Shown here piece by piece: positions 1 through 9,900 of a stretch of 64,000 nucleotides of DNA; the first letter of the stretch is position 1, and each line of letters begins with the position of its first letter. Location: the NCBI GenBank assembly GCA_018806985.1, contig JADANN010000349.1, positions 358,501 through 422,500 on the forward strand, given 5' to 3'. The DNA is from Angiostrongylus vasorum. Taxonomy: Eukaryota; Nematoda; Chromadorea; Rhabditida; Metastrongylidae. The notes beneath the pieces are model-generated. The model did not search any database and had not been told where the DNA came from. It saw only the letters and a list, made by a program, of their open reading frames with translations. The position numbers were made by a program, and so were the translations under genes.

Positions 1-111
1 AATTCGATGATTTCAACGCTACTTTCAGTAATCACATAACATATTTGTACTTATGGTTAGCCAGCAATGACATGCGTATGCGTGTTCTTTGCAGTTCTCA
101 TGCAAAATTAC

Positions 112-1135
112 TTGGATACCTTGACGGTTCTTCTTCACGAGTTGTGCAGACCCAAGCCCATTTGCCATTCGCTCCTTTCCCTCGCAAATGTTGATGGTGG
201 TGATTTAATTCGAACATGGTGGCACGTGCGATTCTCACAACATGATCTGTAAAGCAAACGCAGCTGCAAGTACAGCTGACTAACTTTGGTTACGAACACG
301 TCCACACAACGTGTTGGTGGCCGTCCTACAGGACGCCTGTAATCTCGTGGAGTCCACACTGCAGCTCTTTTCGCCCATCTGTCGTCTGTCCTTCTCATTA
401 TGTGACCGGCCCATCCATGTTTCGCCACCGATGCGTGTTCTCCAGTCTCGAAAATGAGATAAATCTCGAGGATCGAAATTTCGAAATTCCGGCTAGATAT
501 TGAGTTTGCCGGTTATACTTGAGAATACATCGTTCAAGCGTTCTGTGAATTGCATGCAGTATTCTTGACATGGTTGAAGCATCAGCACACATTTCTGCAA
601 CATAGCAGAGAGCTGGGAGGACCGTTGAATCGAAAAGGTGAGCGCGGATTTTCAGGTCCATCATTTGGTCGGTGGCTTCTTTAAGAGGGCCGAATGTGAC
701 CCAAGGTGCTCTCTTCTTTCTTCTGCCTAATTCCTCCTCCACATTGTTTCCGCGTTCAATGATCGCCCAACTTACACGTGCGAGGTGGTCTCTGCAATAA
801 GAGGACCAACCAGTTCGACTTGTCTGCCTTCTTTTTCATGAACTGAGTCTTCCTCCATAGTCTCATCTTTTTTCCCGCTTCGTTGGCCTCATTGATCATC
901 GTCCCTGCTTCGCTAACACTTCTTGAGAAGATGACGATGTCGTCGGGGAAATGAAGGTTTGATTGGAATTTTCCATCAATACGTATGCCTTTCTCATCCA
1001 AATCGAATGACTTCATTATCCACTGAAACGTGGCACTAAACTGCGTTGGCGATATTGCGTGGCCTTGTCGAACTTCTCCAAGGATTACATGTGCCAAATA
1101 CCGTGGGTGGATCCTTATCACCACATTTTAATAGA
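112..1135 (-). mobile_element. RTE-type LINE remnant, 3' half, 5'-truncated
   Basis: Three adjoining minus-strand reading frames (756-1124, 398-742, 135-428) read in order as the C-terminal half of a nematode RTE-type reverse transcriptase. The first holds the palm segment, with a VRQG..ISP motif, a DEKGIRIDGK stretch and the catalytic YADD-like box, here FPDD instead of the family's usual FADD. The second holds the RAHLFDSTVLPAL region. The third holds the C-terminal RRTDDRW and GRPPTR motifs followed by a Trp-rich tail. Frameshifts separate the blocks, so it cannot encode a working enzyme. It stops near 1135, consistent with 5' truncation during target-primed reverse transcription. A second copy of the same family lies at 56.04-58.85 kb in the same orientation. 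Confidence 0.85.
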
Positions 1136-1530
1136 AAGAAATCCCACCTTTGTAGACTATTTTTGATTGCGTTCTCATCTATCTGACTTCACGTTACTCT
1201 TGCCTTCCTGTACACCTCAGAAACACGTTGCCATTTAGGTAAGATGAAAAGTAGTCACCATTATCAAATGCGCTTTTTGAAGAAAGGATATCTCGGTTCA
1301 TAAAGGTTAGCGAGGATGGGAGGGTGGAGGGAAGTGGGAGAACACTCGACTGCGACGGGTAGAGACTTTATTGACTCCCGCTTGAGCCGCTTCAAGAATA
1401 ATAGGTGGGAAGATAACAAAGGTCATTTAAAAAAAGCGATAAGGCACAAGGAGTTGATGAATATCTGAGAGATGTGTTATGCATTCGCATGCATATCTAG
1501 CGGGAACAATGATTTGACGTGACTAACCGA
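1136..1530. other. Intergenic, nothing recognised
   Basis: This stretch beyond the truncated LINE has no long reading frame and no repeat that I can match elsewhere in the window. Confidence 0.5.
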
Positions 1531-1695
1531 TGCAAAGACTCCGTGTTTTTATCCACTCAGACAAGTCTGCGATCGTTATGCCTACCAGGAGTGACGGATG
1601 GTTTGGTAAGCAAGGGGTGCGAGATCGTAGTAGCAACCCATCCGTGTATCGTGAGGCATCTCTGAGCACTGCACTACACGCGCTCCCCACATATG
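1531..1695 (-). mobile_element. tRNA-derived SINE, decayed copy
   Basis: Read on the minus strand, this begins with a tRNA-like box A (GTAGTGCAGTGCTCAGAG), then a degraded box B near GATCTCGCACCCC, then a TTACCAAACCATCCGTC tail segment. The same order of blocks occurs at 56.99-57.20 kb (plus) and 59.27-59.475 kb (minus), which defines a dispersed family. A 72-codon plus-strand frame overlaps it but has no recognisable content and is judged fortuitous. Confidence 0.55.
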
Positions 1696-1699
1696 ATTT

Positions 1700-2040
1700 C
1701 AAAGTGGAAATAGATAAAAGTAGGATGGAAATGCAAAATCAAACATAAATACTGCATGAGCTCACGACAGGACATGCAAGAGCGGAAAAATTCCTCTAGT
1801 GGCAGGACTTACGCACAGTACCGTCAATAGTAACCTTAGCTTTGGTTTCAAAGACTTTATAGCAGAAGCCATAACAAATGTAAAATGCTACGTGTTACGG
1901 TTATCTTCCAACGGCTAAAAACAACCCAGCGGAAACCACTATTGAACTGAATTACGACACCGGCACGAAATTGACATGTAAGAACTACAGATCCTACGGA
2001 AGAACCACTGCTAAGTTTTACTTTTTATTTGCTCCCCTAT
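1700..2040. other. Intergenic, nothing recognised
   Basis: No gene, repeat copy or motif was found here. Confidence 0.4.
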
Positions 2041-2059
2041 TACAATTTCTCAGTGTAGG

Positions 2060-2265
2060 ATATTTATGCGAAATACAACCACAACAATGCTGAAATATTC
2101 GCATAACTCCGGACCGCACGTGTGTGCGGCTGGGAACGAACGCGCTATTACCCTTCCCGGGGGCTAACGCGTTCACCGCCACACCATGTGGGCCCTTCGT
2201 TTCGCCCGTCTCTCAGCTAGTTTTCCATCGATCAGTGCCATTAGCAATCACCCGGTCCGGTCCGG
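2060..2265 (+). mobile_element. Diverged copy of the foldback-element internal unit
   Basis: The sequence is related to the 306-bp units at 53.0-54.2 kb. It shares the run GCGAAATA..AAC..AATGCTGA, then GGACCGCA, GAACGAACGCGCTATT, GCGTTCACC.CCACACCATG, a CCTTCGTTTCGCC block and TCTCAGCTAG. It is an older copy: many substitutions are visible and the last 50 bases are degraded. No flanking inverted arm was identified. Confidence 0.6.
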
Positions 2266-2289
2266 AATTTTGCAAATAAACACAGCTCT

Positions 2290-3720
2290 CTCACAATGAA
2301 AAAATCAAAACAAGTTAAAAAAATGGATGTCGTTGAAGCAAAATGCGTTGAACATATGAAGCCCATAACGTTTAGCACAGCATCTGACCAACTTCTGACT
2401 TACGACAAGAAGTCGATGGTGACCCGAAAAGAAAGAAAGAAAAAAGTGGAATCATTCGCTACAATATGAGTAGTTGCTTCATGCATTTGAAGTGGAAAAA
2501 GAGAAATTATTCCTCATGATACCACCTTATAGCGGCGTGTAAATACTACTGTTGTAATTGCATTATGTACCTCCAAGTGTCTCTAACCAGCTTACGCTCT
2601 AGCCAGCTTACGTGTTTCACGCTGACTAATTTCGCTAACTTCTTTCGAACGACGATTTCATTAACGAAGAAGTCTTTCTAAACGTTCCCAGCGAACTATC
2701 GAGTCTAACATTCGACTATTCCACCGACATGAAAATAAACAACGTTCTCATTGTTCACAACGATGCGCATATTCTCATAGTCAATTCCATTAACAAATCT
2801 TACTCAAAGCTGAGTAACTGCACTAAAGTCAGTGGTAAAAACTGTTTGAAATCCTTTCGCCAACTTCACGGCAAACGACCAAGATCAAGGTCAAATGTCG
2901 GCTTTTAAAAATGTTCACCTTTTTTTCACAAACGTTTCATTATGATACTAGATAGATACATTGATGCAATATATAAATGTTCCCCAGATCAAATCTAAGA
3001 ACATATAATAGACGCATCATAAGAATATCACAAAAGAAACGCATGCACAAATAGATAGCATCAATAGATGAATCTATCAATACACCCAAGTGATCATGGA
3101 GAAAGGAGTAGTGAGTAAAAAACACCAAAGGTTTAAAGAATCGGGAAGAAATGTCTCGTCGGAAATACCAGCTATACACCTTTCCACAGTTCACCTTCAA
3201 GCCCTCAACGAAATATTTCTGGAAGACTTCGTTTTTGGGTAGCTAATATAGTTAACCCTATCATGACTAGAAGGTGTACAAAACAACAGGTTCCAGCTAA
3301 TATCTTACGAAGAAGGTCATCCGAAACTAAACCTTTGGAGAAAAGACGACAAAAAATGTCGCGCAAGAGCAGGCAGAAATCTATACAGGTCTAAGAGAAA
3401 AGAGGAAAAAAGAGTGTGACCCGTTGTAGTTCATGCCTGGACATCAACCAGCTCAGGAGGAAGTGGAGCCTTCGGGTGTTTGCTTTCGAAATGCTGCTTA
3501 TAAGTCTTCGGATCCGGCATTTGTGCCTGGAATGTTTGACTCATATATTAACACATACACAGTTATGCATACACAAACATACACATTTTTACGTACACAC
3601 ATAAGAATGTTTAGTTACTTTACGACTCTCCAAGTTGTTTTGGAAAGAAAAAAATTTGAAACCATCATTTAAATCATCATTGCCTTGGATCTTCTTCAAA
3701 ACCGATCATAGTCACACCAC
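2290..3720. other. AT-rich intergenic DNA, no gene recognised
   Basis: Only short, unremarkable frames are present (for example 2940-3200 minus and 3416-3604 plus). None shows a domain, splice-site support or a match I recognise. Confidence 0.45.
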
Positions 3721-3727
3721 ACAACAT

Positions 3728-3730
<3 letters not shown>

Positions 3731-3767
<37 letters not shown>

Positions 3768-3816
3768 CACATACACATGCCCATACACATACACACAAAC
3801 ACACACAAACACACAT
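3731..3816. repeat. (TA)n/(CA)n compound microsatellite
   Basis: About 30 bp of alternating TA is followed by about 55 bp of ACACAT/ACACAA repeats. Confidence 0.95.
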
Positions 3817-4199
3817 CGGAGAACAATTTCAAGAGTGGTGACAGCTATTTTTTTTTATTTTCAGAACTATAAACTCAACGTAACTCGTCGAAACTGACTT
3901 GTTCGTTGAGACCATTAAACATTCTCTTAAATATGAACATAACAGTTCCCAGTATCGACTTTCTATTAACCTCGGCACTGGATTATAAATTCGTCGTTTT
4001 TTCTCTCAGCAATCGCAGTTGTTAAACAGCATATATTTACTTCCATACAATAAAACACATACGACACAATCGTAGCTGACATTTCGGCGGTATCGCCTTT
4101 TCAAAGCCGGTTTTACGTGCCTTCCACGGAGGAAGAGCCGTTGATCAGAGGCGCATATGGTTGATGACTATATGTACGGTATATGTATACTGTCCCCCC

Positions 4200-4590
4200 A
4201 ACGGTTTACCGCCTCATCGTGGCTAGGAGGTGCTCCTCGGCCTCGGACTGTGATGTACAGCCGGGGATTCGTCCCGTCGGCAGGGTCTCCAAAGTTGAGG
4301 AGTCCGACGTTCCCATCAGGAAGCCTAGCTAAGAGTAAACCAATACCAGGATCCACCACCGTCCTGGTATAAAAGTCGCATGGTGGCAAATCTCCCTCTG
4401 ATCCACAAGGGCTGCGAGTGCCCGTGGTGGTGAAGACCTGGGGCAGACTTTGGCCAGGCTGACCTCAGGGATTCCAGGAAACCATAGTGCCTTAACCAGC
4501 AAATCTCCGAAAAATGGTGATTATGCTGGGGCCCGCACAACCAGTGAGGACGGGCCGTTCAAGTATCAAGTAAGTATCAAGTATCTATAC
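4200..4590 (+). repeat. Dispersed repeat, copy 1 of 3 (about 380 bp)
   Basis: It starts at ACGGTTTACCG and ends in short AAGTATC-type tandem repeats. Copies lie at 44560-44950 (plus) and 61271-61649 (minus). All share GTGATGTACAG, TAAGAGTAAACCAATACCAG, GATCCACCACCGTCCT, CATGGTGGCAAATCTCCCTC and ATGCTGGGGCCCGCACAA. A short tandem tail is typical of the 3' end of RTE-like LINEs and their SINEs, so this may be a LINE 3' region or a SINE; that is inference. Translation gives a minus frame with TRTVVDPGIGLLL, but the frame is broken differently in each copy, so it is probably not protein-coding. Confidence 0.8.
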
Positions 4591-4594
4591 TGTA

Positions 4595-4665
4595 TGTATG
4601 TATATGTATACTATATATATGGTTGACTGTATGTATGTGTATATGTATACTCCACATATGGTTGA
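4595..4665. repeat. TATG/TATA low-complexity tract
   Basis: Imperfect TGTATGTATA repeats lie between the dispersed repeat and the right arm of the inverted-repeat element. Similar but shorter TATGTATAC sequence sits on the left side at 4170-4190. Confidence 0.7.
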
Positions 4666-5164
4666 CGCATACGGTTGAGTCGTCAAGCATATGCGACTCT
4701 GATCAGCGGCTCTTCCTCAGTGGAAAGCACGTAAAAACGGCTCTGAAGAAGGCGGTACTGCCGAAACGTCAGCCACGACTGTGTTGTATGTGTGTTATTG
4801 TATGGAAGTAAACGTATGCTGTTCAACAACCTCGCGATTGCTGAGAGAAAAACGACGAATTTATGAACTTAACATTTAACAAGCAGTGGACCCAGATGAA
4901 ACTGTTCAATGCTTTTATGGATAGAAGATAATCTTATCCAAGCGTTCGCTGGTAATCTACAGTGCGAAGTCCTGCATTGTAAAATGCAACGTGTAGGCAA
5001 CTGTACTTTTAAAAAAAATGCTATGATATCATCACACGAGATGAACTCGGTTAAAGTGTCGGAACAATCAATTCACATTTAACAGTGTACACACTAGTTT
5101 GAGATAAAGATAAAGATTGTATGTAAATAATGTAGTGGGATCAACAACTGATATCTCGTAAATT

Positions 5165-5420
5165 CTGCATAGGGTGATGGTAGCGCAGTGGTAGCAATCG
5201 CACTCACTATCCGGATTGCATGAGTCACTCAGCCGCTGGTTCGACGCTGCGCCCAGCCAAACAAGTCTCTCATCCACTTCGAGATAAGGAAATTGGTCCT
5301 AGATTTCCATGCGATCAAGTCACTCTTTCTAATCCGCGTGCGAGCCCCTCCGCATGGCCATCCCAGGATTCCAGGCAGCACTGACTCGAAAAGCACTCAA
5401 CGACATTGGTGGCGAAGACA
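5165..5420 (+). mobile_element. tRNA-derived SINE-like sequence
   Basis: A tRNA-like head is visible: a box A form GGTAGCGCAGTGGTAGC near 5175 and a box B form CTGGTTCGACGC near 5236. It is followed by an unrelated body. No paired acceptor stem closes this into a cloverleaf, so it is not a functional tRNA. Its body differs from the SINE family at 1.5, 57.0 and 59.4 kb, so it is probably a second family. Confidence 0.5.
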
Positions 5421-5635
5421 GAAGTACCGTCAAGAAACAGCCGAAGCTACGCGCAAAAAATTTCAACTACCTCCGACGATGGTGGTTGCTTGGAATCGCA
5501 TGCAGCAACTACTGCGATCCGCGCAGTGTGGCTGATACTCGTGACGTGTAATTTCCGTACAAGTGCAATAAAGAGTGCTTTTCAGTAAGTGTACAAAACA
5601 CCTACCCAATAACGAAGTGAACTAAATGGTCGAAA

Positions 5636-6187
5636 TCAAAAATTCTGAAGTAATGAACCAACTGGATGGCCCTGCAACGATGTAGCACCTCGTTGAGGTT
5701 GAAGTGCTCTTGGATGCTGAGATTCAATAACATCCCGTATATTCTACGAAGTTGAAAGTGAGAACAAAAATGACATCAAAAACACCGCTAAGCATAAACC
5801 AGTACAAGCAATCAATGCCATCTTCGTAGCAATCCAGAAACAAAACGGTTAATTTCGTTCCAACTCTCAAAAGGAAACGAGTGCATATGGCAGCTAAATG
5901 CAAAATTCCAGGCGCGCCATCCCAGCACTCCACGAGAAGAACACCGTCTCAGGCAGCAAACCACCACACAAATTGAAATAACAAACGTTCGCATGCACAT
6001 TAACAAGAAAAACAACGATGAAGAGTTTAAGTTTAAAAAAAAAAGAAAATACCATGCAGATGGTACACTTATGATGAAGGGCTTTAAGAGCAGCTACTTT
6101 CTGATCGCAACTCTGTGACTTTTTTGCAGCCTCGGCCCTTTTGTGTGCTTTTTGTTGCGCTTGGATCTTCTGATGACCACGTGCCAT
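5636..6187 (-). CDS. ZNF706: ZNF706-like small zinc-finger protein; first exon sure, last exon tentative
   Basis: Exon 1 (6187-6053, 45 codons) begins MARGHQKIQAQQ and continues through a Lys/Ala/Gln-rich stretch to KCTICM. This is collinear with the N-terminal half of vertebrate ZNF706 (4F5/SERF-like basic region, then the Cys-x2-Cys of a C2H2 finger). The start follows a TCTCAATTTAG acceptor-like site by two bases, as expected for a trans-spliced nematode mRNA. Exon 1 ends in phase 0 at ATG|GTATTT. The best downstream exon is 5743-5636, after ACTTTCAACTTCGTAG, in phase 0. It would give an 80-residue protein, close to the family's 76, and carries IESQHPRA where ZNF706 has an ESKHPK-type segment. 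However, the first zinc-binding His is not visible there, so an extra short exon or decay is possible. The gene starts about 240 bp from the satellite array. Confidence 0.65.
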
Positions 6188-6429
6188 AGCTAAATTGAGA
6201 ACGGATTCAATTTAAAACGATATAAAAAAAAACACCTATACGAAGAATGGTGAACATATAAGGGAAGACGTCGCAATTTGATTACGACCAAGAACCCAGT
6301 GAATAATTGATAAGCCCAGCTTTGCCAGACACATTATCCCAAAATATTGCAAATATAAGGTTTCACAAGAAGCTAATATAAAGAGAAAGATTCCTAAGTG
6401 ATGAAAACATGGTAAAAATTTAATTGCAC

Positions 6430-6900
6430 CTGTGAAGCGTACCACTTCGGAGGGAAACCCGATGAGAAAGCTCGAGAAGCAAAGGATGGCAAAATGAGCT
6501 ATATCTAGGAATACAGGAGACAACAGGAACGAAGATGAAAACTACACCACCTTGGAGGAAACTCGACGAGACCGATCGAGAAGCAGAGGAAGGCAAAATG
6601 GGCTATACGAAAGCAGACAGGAGAAAAGCAACGAAAATGAAAACTACTCCACCTTCTAGGTAGGCTGAAGAGACCGCTCGAGAATTGGAAGAAAACAAAA
6701 TGAGCTATTCCAAGAAAGATTGGAGACAATGGCAACGAAGATGAAACCAACACCACCTTGTAGGGAGCCTGACGAGACCGCTTGAGAAGCACAGCAAGGC
6801 AAAATGAACTATACCTAGGAAGATAGGAGATAACAGGAACGAAGATGAAACCTACACCACCTTGGAGGGAGCCTGACGAGACCGCTCGAGAAGCAGAGGA
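6430..6900 (+). repeat. Left edge of the satellite, diverged monomers
   Basis: The first monomers carry changes that are rare in the core: GGAGGGAAACCCGATGAG, TTGGAGGAAACTCGACGAG and GACCGATCGAG in place of GACCGCTCGAG. Recognisable repeat fades out between about 6370 and 6430. Divergent edge copies are typical of satellites homogenised mainly in their interior. Confidence 0.75.
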
Positions 6901-9900
6901 TGGCAAAGTGATCTATGTCTAGGAATACTGGAGACAACAGGAACGAAGATGAAATCTACCCCACCTTCTACGGAGGCTGACCAGACCGCACGAGAATTGG
7001 AAGAAAATAAAATGAGCTATACCAAGAGAGATTGGAGACAATGGCAACGAAGATGAAACCTACACCACCTTGTAGGGAGCCTGACGAGACCGCTCGAGAA
7101 GCAGAGGATGGCAAAGTGATCTATACGAAAGAATACAGGAGAAAACCACGAAAATGAAAACTGCACCATGTTGTAGGGAACCTGACTGAGACCGCTCGAG
7201 AATCAGAAGAAGACAAAATGAACTATCCCTAGGAAGATAGGAGACAACAGGAACGAAGATGAAATCTACCCCACCTTCTAGGGAGGCTGACCAGACCGCA
7301 CGAGAAATGGAAAGAAATTAAAAATGAGCTATACCAAGAGAGATTGGAGACAATGGCAACGAAGATGAAAACTACTCCACCTTGTAGGGAACCTGACGAG
7401 ACCGCTCGAGAAGCAGAGCAAGGTAAAATGAACCATACCTAGGAAGATAGGAGATAATAGGAACGAAGATGAACTACTAAACCACCTTTGTAGGGAGCCT
7501 GACGAGACCACTCGAGAAGCAGAGCAAGGCAAAATGAACTATACCTAGGAAGATAGGAGATAACAGGAACGAAGATGAAACCTACACCACCTTGTAGGGA
7601 GCCTGACGAGACCGCTCGAGAATCAGAGGATGGAAAAGTGAGCTATACGAAAGAAGACAGAAGAACAACGAAAATGAAAACTACTCCACCTTGTAGGTAG
7701 CCTGAAGAGACCGCTCGAGAATCAGAAGAAAGACAAAATGAACTATCCCTAGGAAGATAGGAGACAATAGCTACGAAAATGAAAAACTACTCCACCTTGT
7801 AGGTAGCCTGAAGAGACCGCTCGAGAATCAGAAGAAGACAAAATGAACTATCCCTAGGAAGATAGGAGACAATAGCTACGAAAATGAAAAACTACTCCAC
7901 CTTGTAGGGAGCCCTGACGAGACCACTCGAGAAGCAGAGCAAGGCAAAATGAACTATCCCTAGGAAGATAGGAGATAATAGGAATGAAGGTGAAACCTAC
8001 ACCACCTTGTGAGCCTGACGGAGACCGCTCGAGAAGCAGAGGATGGCAAAGTGAGCTATGTCTAGGAATACTGGAGACAACAGGAACGAAGATGAAATCT
8101 ACCCCACCTTCTAGGGAGGCTGACCAGACCGCACGAGAATTGGAAGAAAATAAAATGAGCTATACCAAGAGAGATTGGAGACAATGGCAACGAAGATGAA
8201 ACCTACACCACCTTGTAGGGAGCCTGACGAGACCGCTCGAGAAGCAGAGGATGGCAAAGTGAGCTATGTCTAGGAATACTGGAGACAACAGGAACGAAGA
8301 TGAAATCTACCCCACCTTCTAGGGAGGCTGACCAGACCGCACGAGAATTGGAAGAAAATAAAATGAGCTATACCAAGAGAGATTGGAGACAATGGCAACG
8401 AAGATGAAACCTACACCACCTTGTAGGGAGCCTGACGAGACCGCCCGAGAACCAGAGGATGGCAAAGTGAGCTATACGAAAGAAGACAGGAGAAGAACAA
8501 CGAAAATGAAAACTACTCCACCTTGTAGGTAGCCTGACGAGACCGCTCGAGAACCAGAGGATGGCAAAAGTGAGCTATACGAAAGAAGACAGGAGAAGAA
8601 CAACGAAAATGAAAACTACTCCACCTTGTAGGTAGCCTGAAGAGACCGCTCGAGAATCAGAAGAAGACAAAATGAACCATACCTAGGAAGATAGGAGACA
8701 ATAGCTACGAAAATGAAAACTACTCCACCTTGTAGGGAGCCTGACGAGACCGCTCGAGAAGCACAGCAAGGCAAAATGAGCTATACGAAAGAAGACAGGA
8801 GAACAGCAACGAAGATGAAAAACTGCACCATGTTGTAGGGGAACCTGACGAGACCGCTCGAGAAGCAGAGCAAGGCAAAATGAACCATACCTAGGAAGAT
8901 AGGAGATAATAGGAACGAAGATGAACTACTAAACCACCTTGTAGGGAGCCTGACGAGACCACTCGAGAAGCAGAGCAAGGCAAAATGAACTATCCCTAGG
9001 AAGATAGGAGATAATAGGAATGAAGGTGAAACCTACACCACCTTGTAGGGAGCCTGACGAGACCGCTCGAGAAGCAGAGGATGGCAAAGTGATCTATACG
9101 AAAGAATACAGGAGAAAAAAGCCACGAAAATGAAAACTACACCACCTTGTAGGGTAGCCTGAAGAGACCGCTCGAGAATCAGAAGAAGACAAAATGAACT
9201 ATCCCTAGGAAGATAGGGAGACAATAGCTACGAAAATGAAAACTACTCCACCTTGTAGGGAACCTGACGAGACCGCTCGAGAAGCAGAGCAAGGCAAAAT
9301 GAGCTATACCTAGGAAGATAGGAGATAATAGGAACGAAGATGAACTACTAAACCACCTTGTAGGGAGCCTGACGAGACCACTCGAGAAGCAGAGCAAGGC
9401 AAAATGAACTATCCCTAGGAAGATAGGAGACAATAGCTACGAAAATGAAAACTACTCCACCTTGTAGGGAGCCTGACGAGACCGCTCGAGAAGCAGAGGA
9501 TGGCAAAAGTGATCTATGTCGTAGGAAGACAGAAGATAGCAACGAAGATGAAAACGTACACCACTTCGTAGGGAAACCCGATGAGACCGCTCGAGAAGCA
9601 AAGGATGGCAAAATGAGCTATATCTAGGAAGACAGGAGACAACAGGAACGAAGATGAAAACTACACCACCTTGGAGGGAAAGCCTGACGAGACCGACTCG
9701 AGAAGCAGAGGAAGGCAAAATGAGCTATACGCTAAGAAGACAGGAGACAAAAGCAACGAAAATGAAAACTACTCCACCTTGTAGGTAGCCTGAAGAGACC
9801 GCTCGAGAATCAGAAGAAAGACAAAATGAACCATACCTAGGAAGATAGGAGACAATAGCAACGAAAGATGAAAACTACTCCACCTTGTAGGGAGCCTGAC

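Larger units (their letters stand above)
3944..4862. mobile_element. Inverted-repeat (foldback-like) element with another repeat inside
   Basis: Two related arms face each other at about 3992-4145 and 4680-4862. Both carry the blocks CAGCAATCGC, AACAGCATA, ACTTCCATACAATAA, GACATTTCGGC/GACGTTTCGGC, TACGTGC.TTCCAC and AGCCG.TGATCAGA in opposite orientation. The left end extends about 48 bp beyond the right arm (AGTTCCCAG..TATTAACCTCGGCA). The element is bracketed by the near-identical 11-bp direct repeats ATGAACATAAC (3933-3943) and ATGAACTTAAC (4863-4873), a likely target-site duplication. The same family, with the same asymmetric left end, forms the 52.9-54.5 kb element. Between the arms lie TATG-rich DNA and an unrelated dispersed repeat (4200-4590). 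Confidence 0.75.

Noticed and set aside
5165..5250. A functional tRNA gene.
   Set aside because: Box A and box B are present but no closed acceptor stem or clear anticodon arm can be drawn; it fits a SINE head better.
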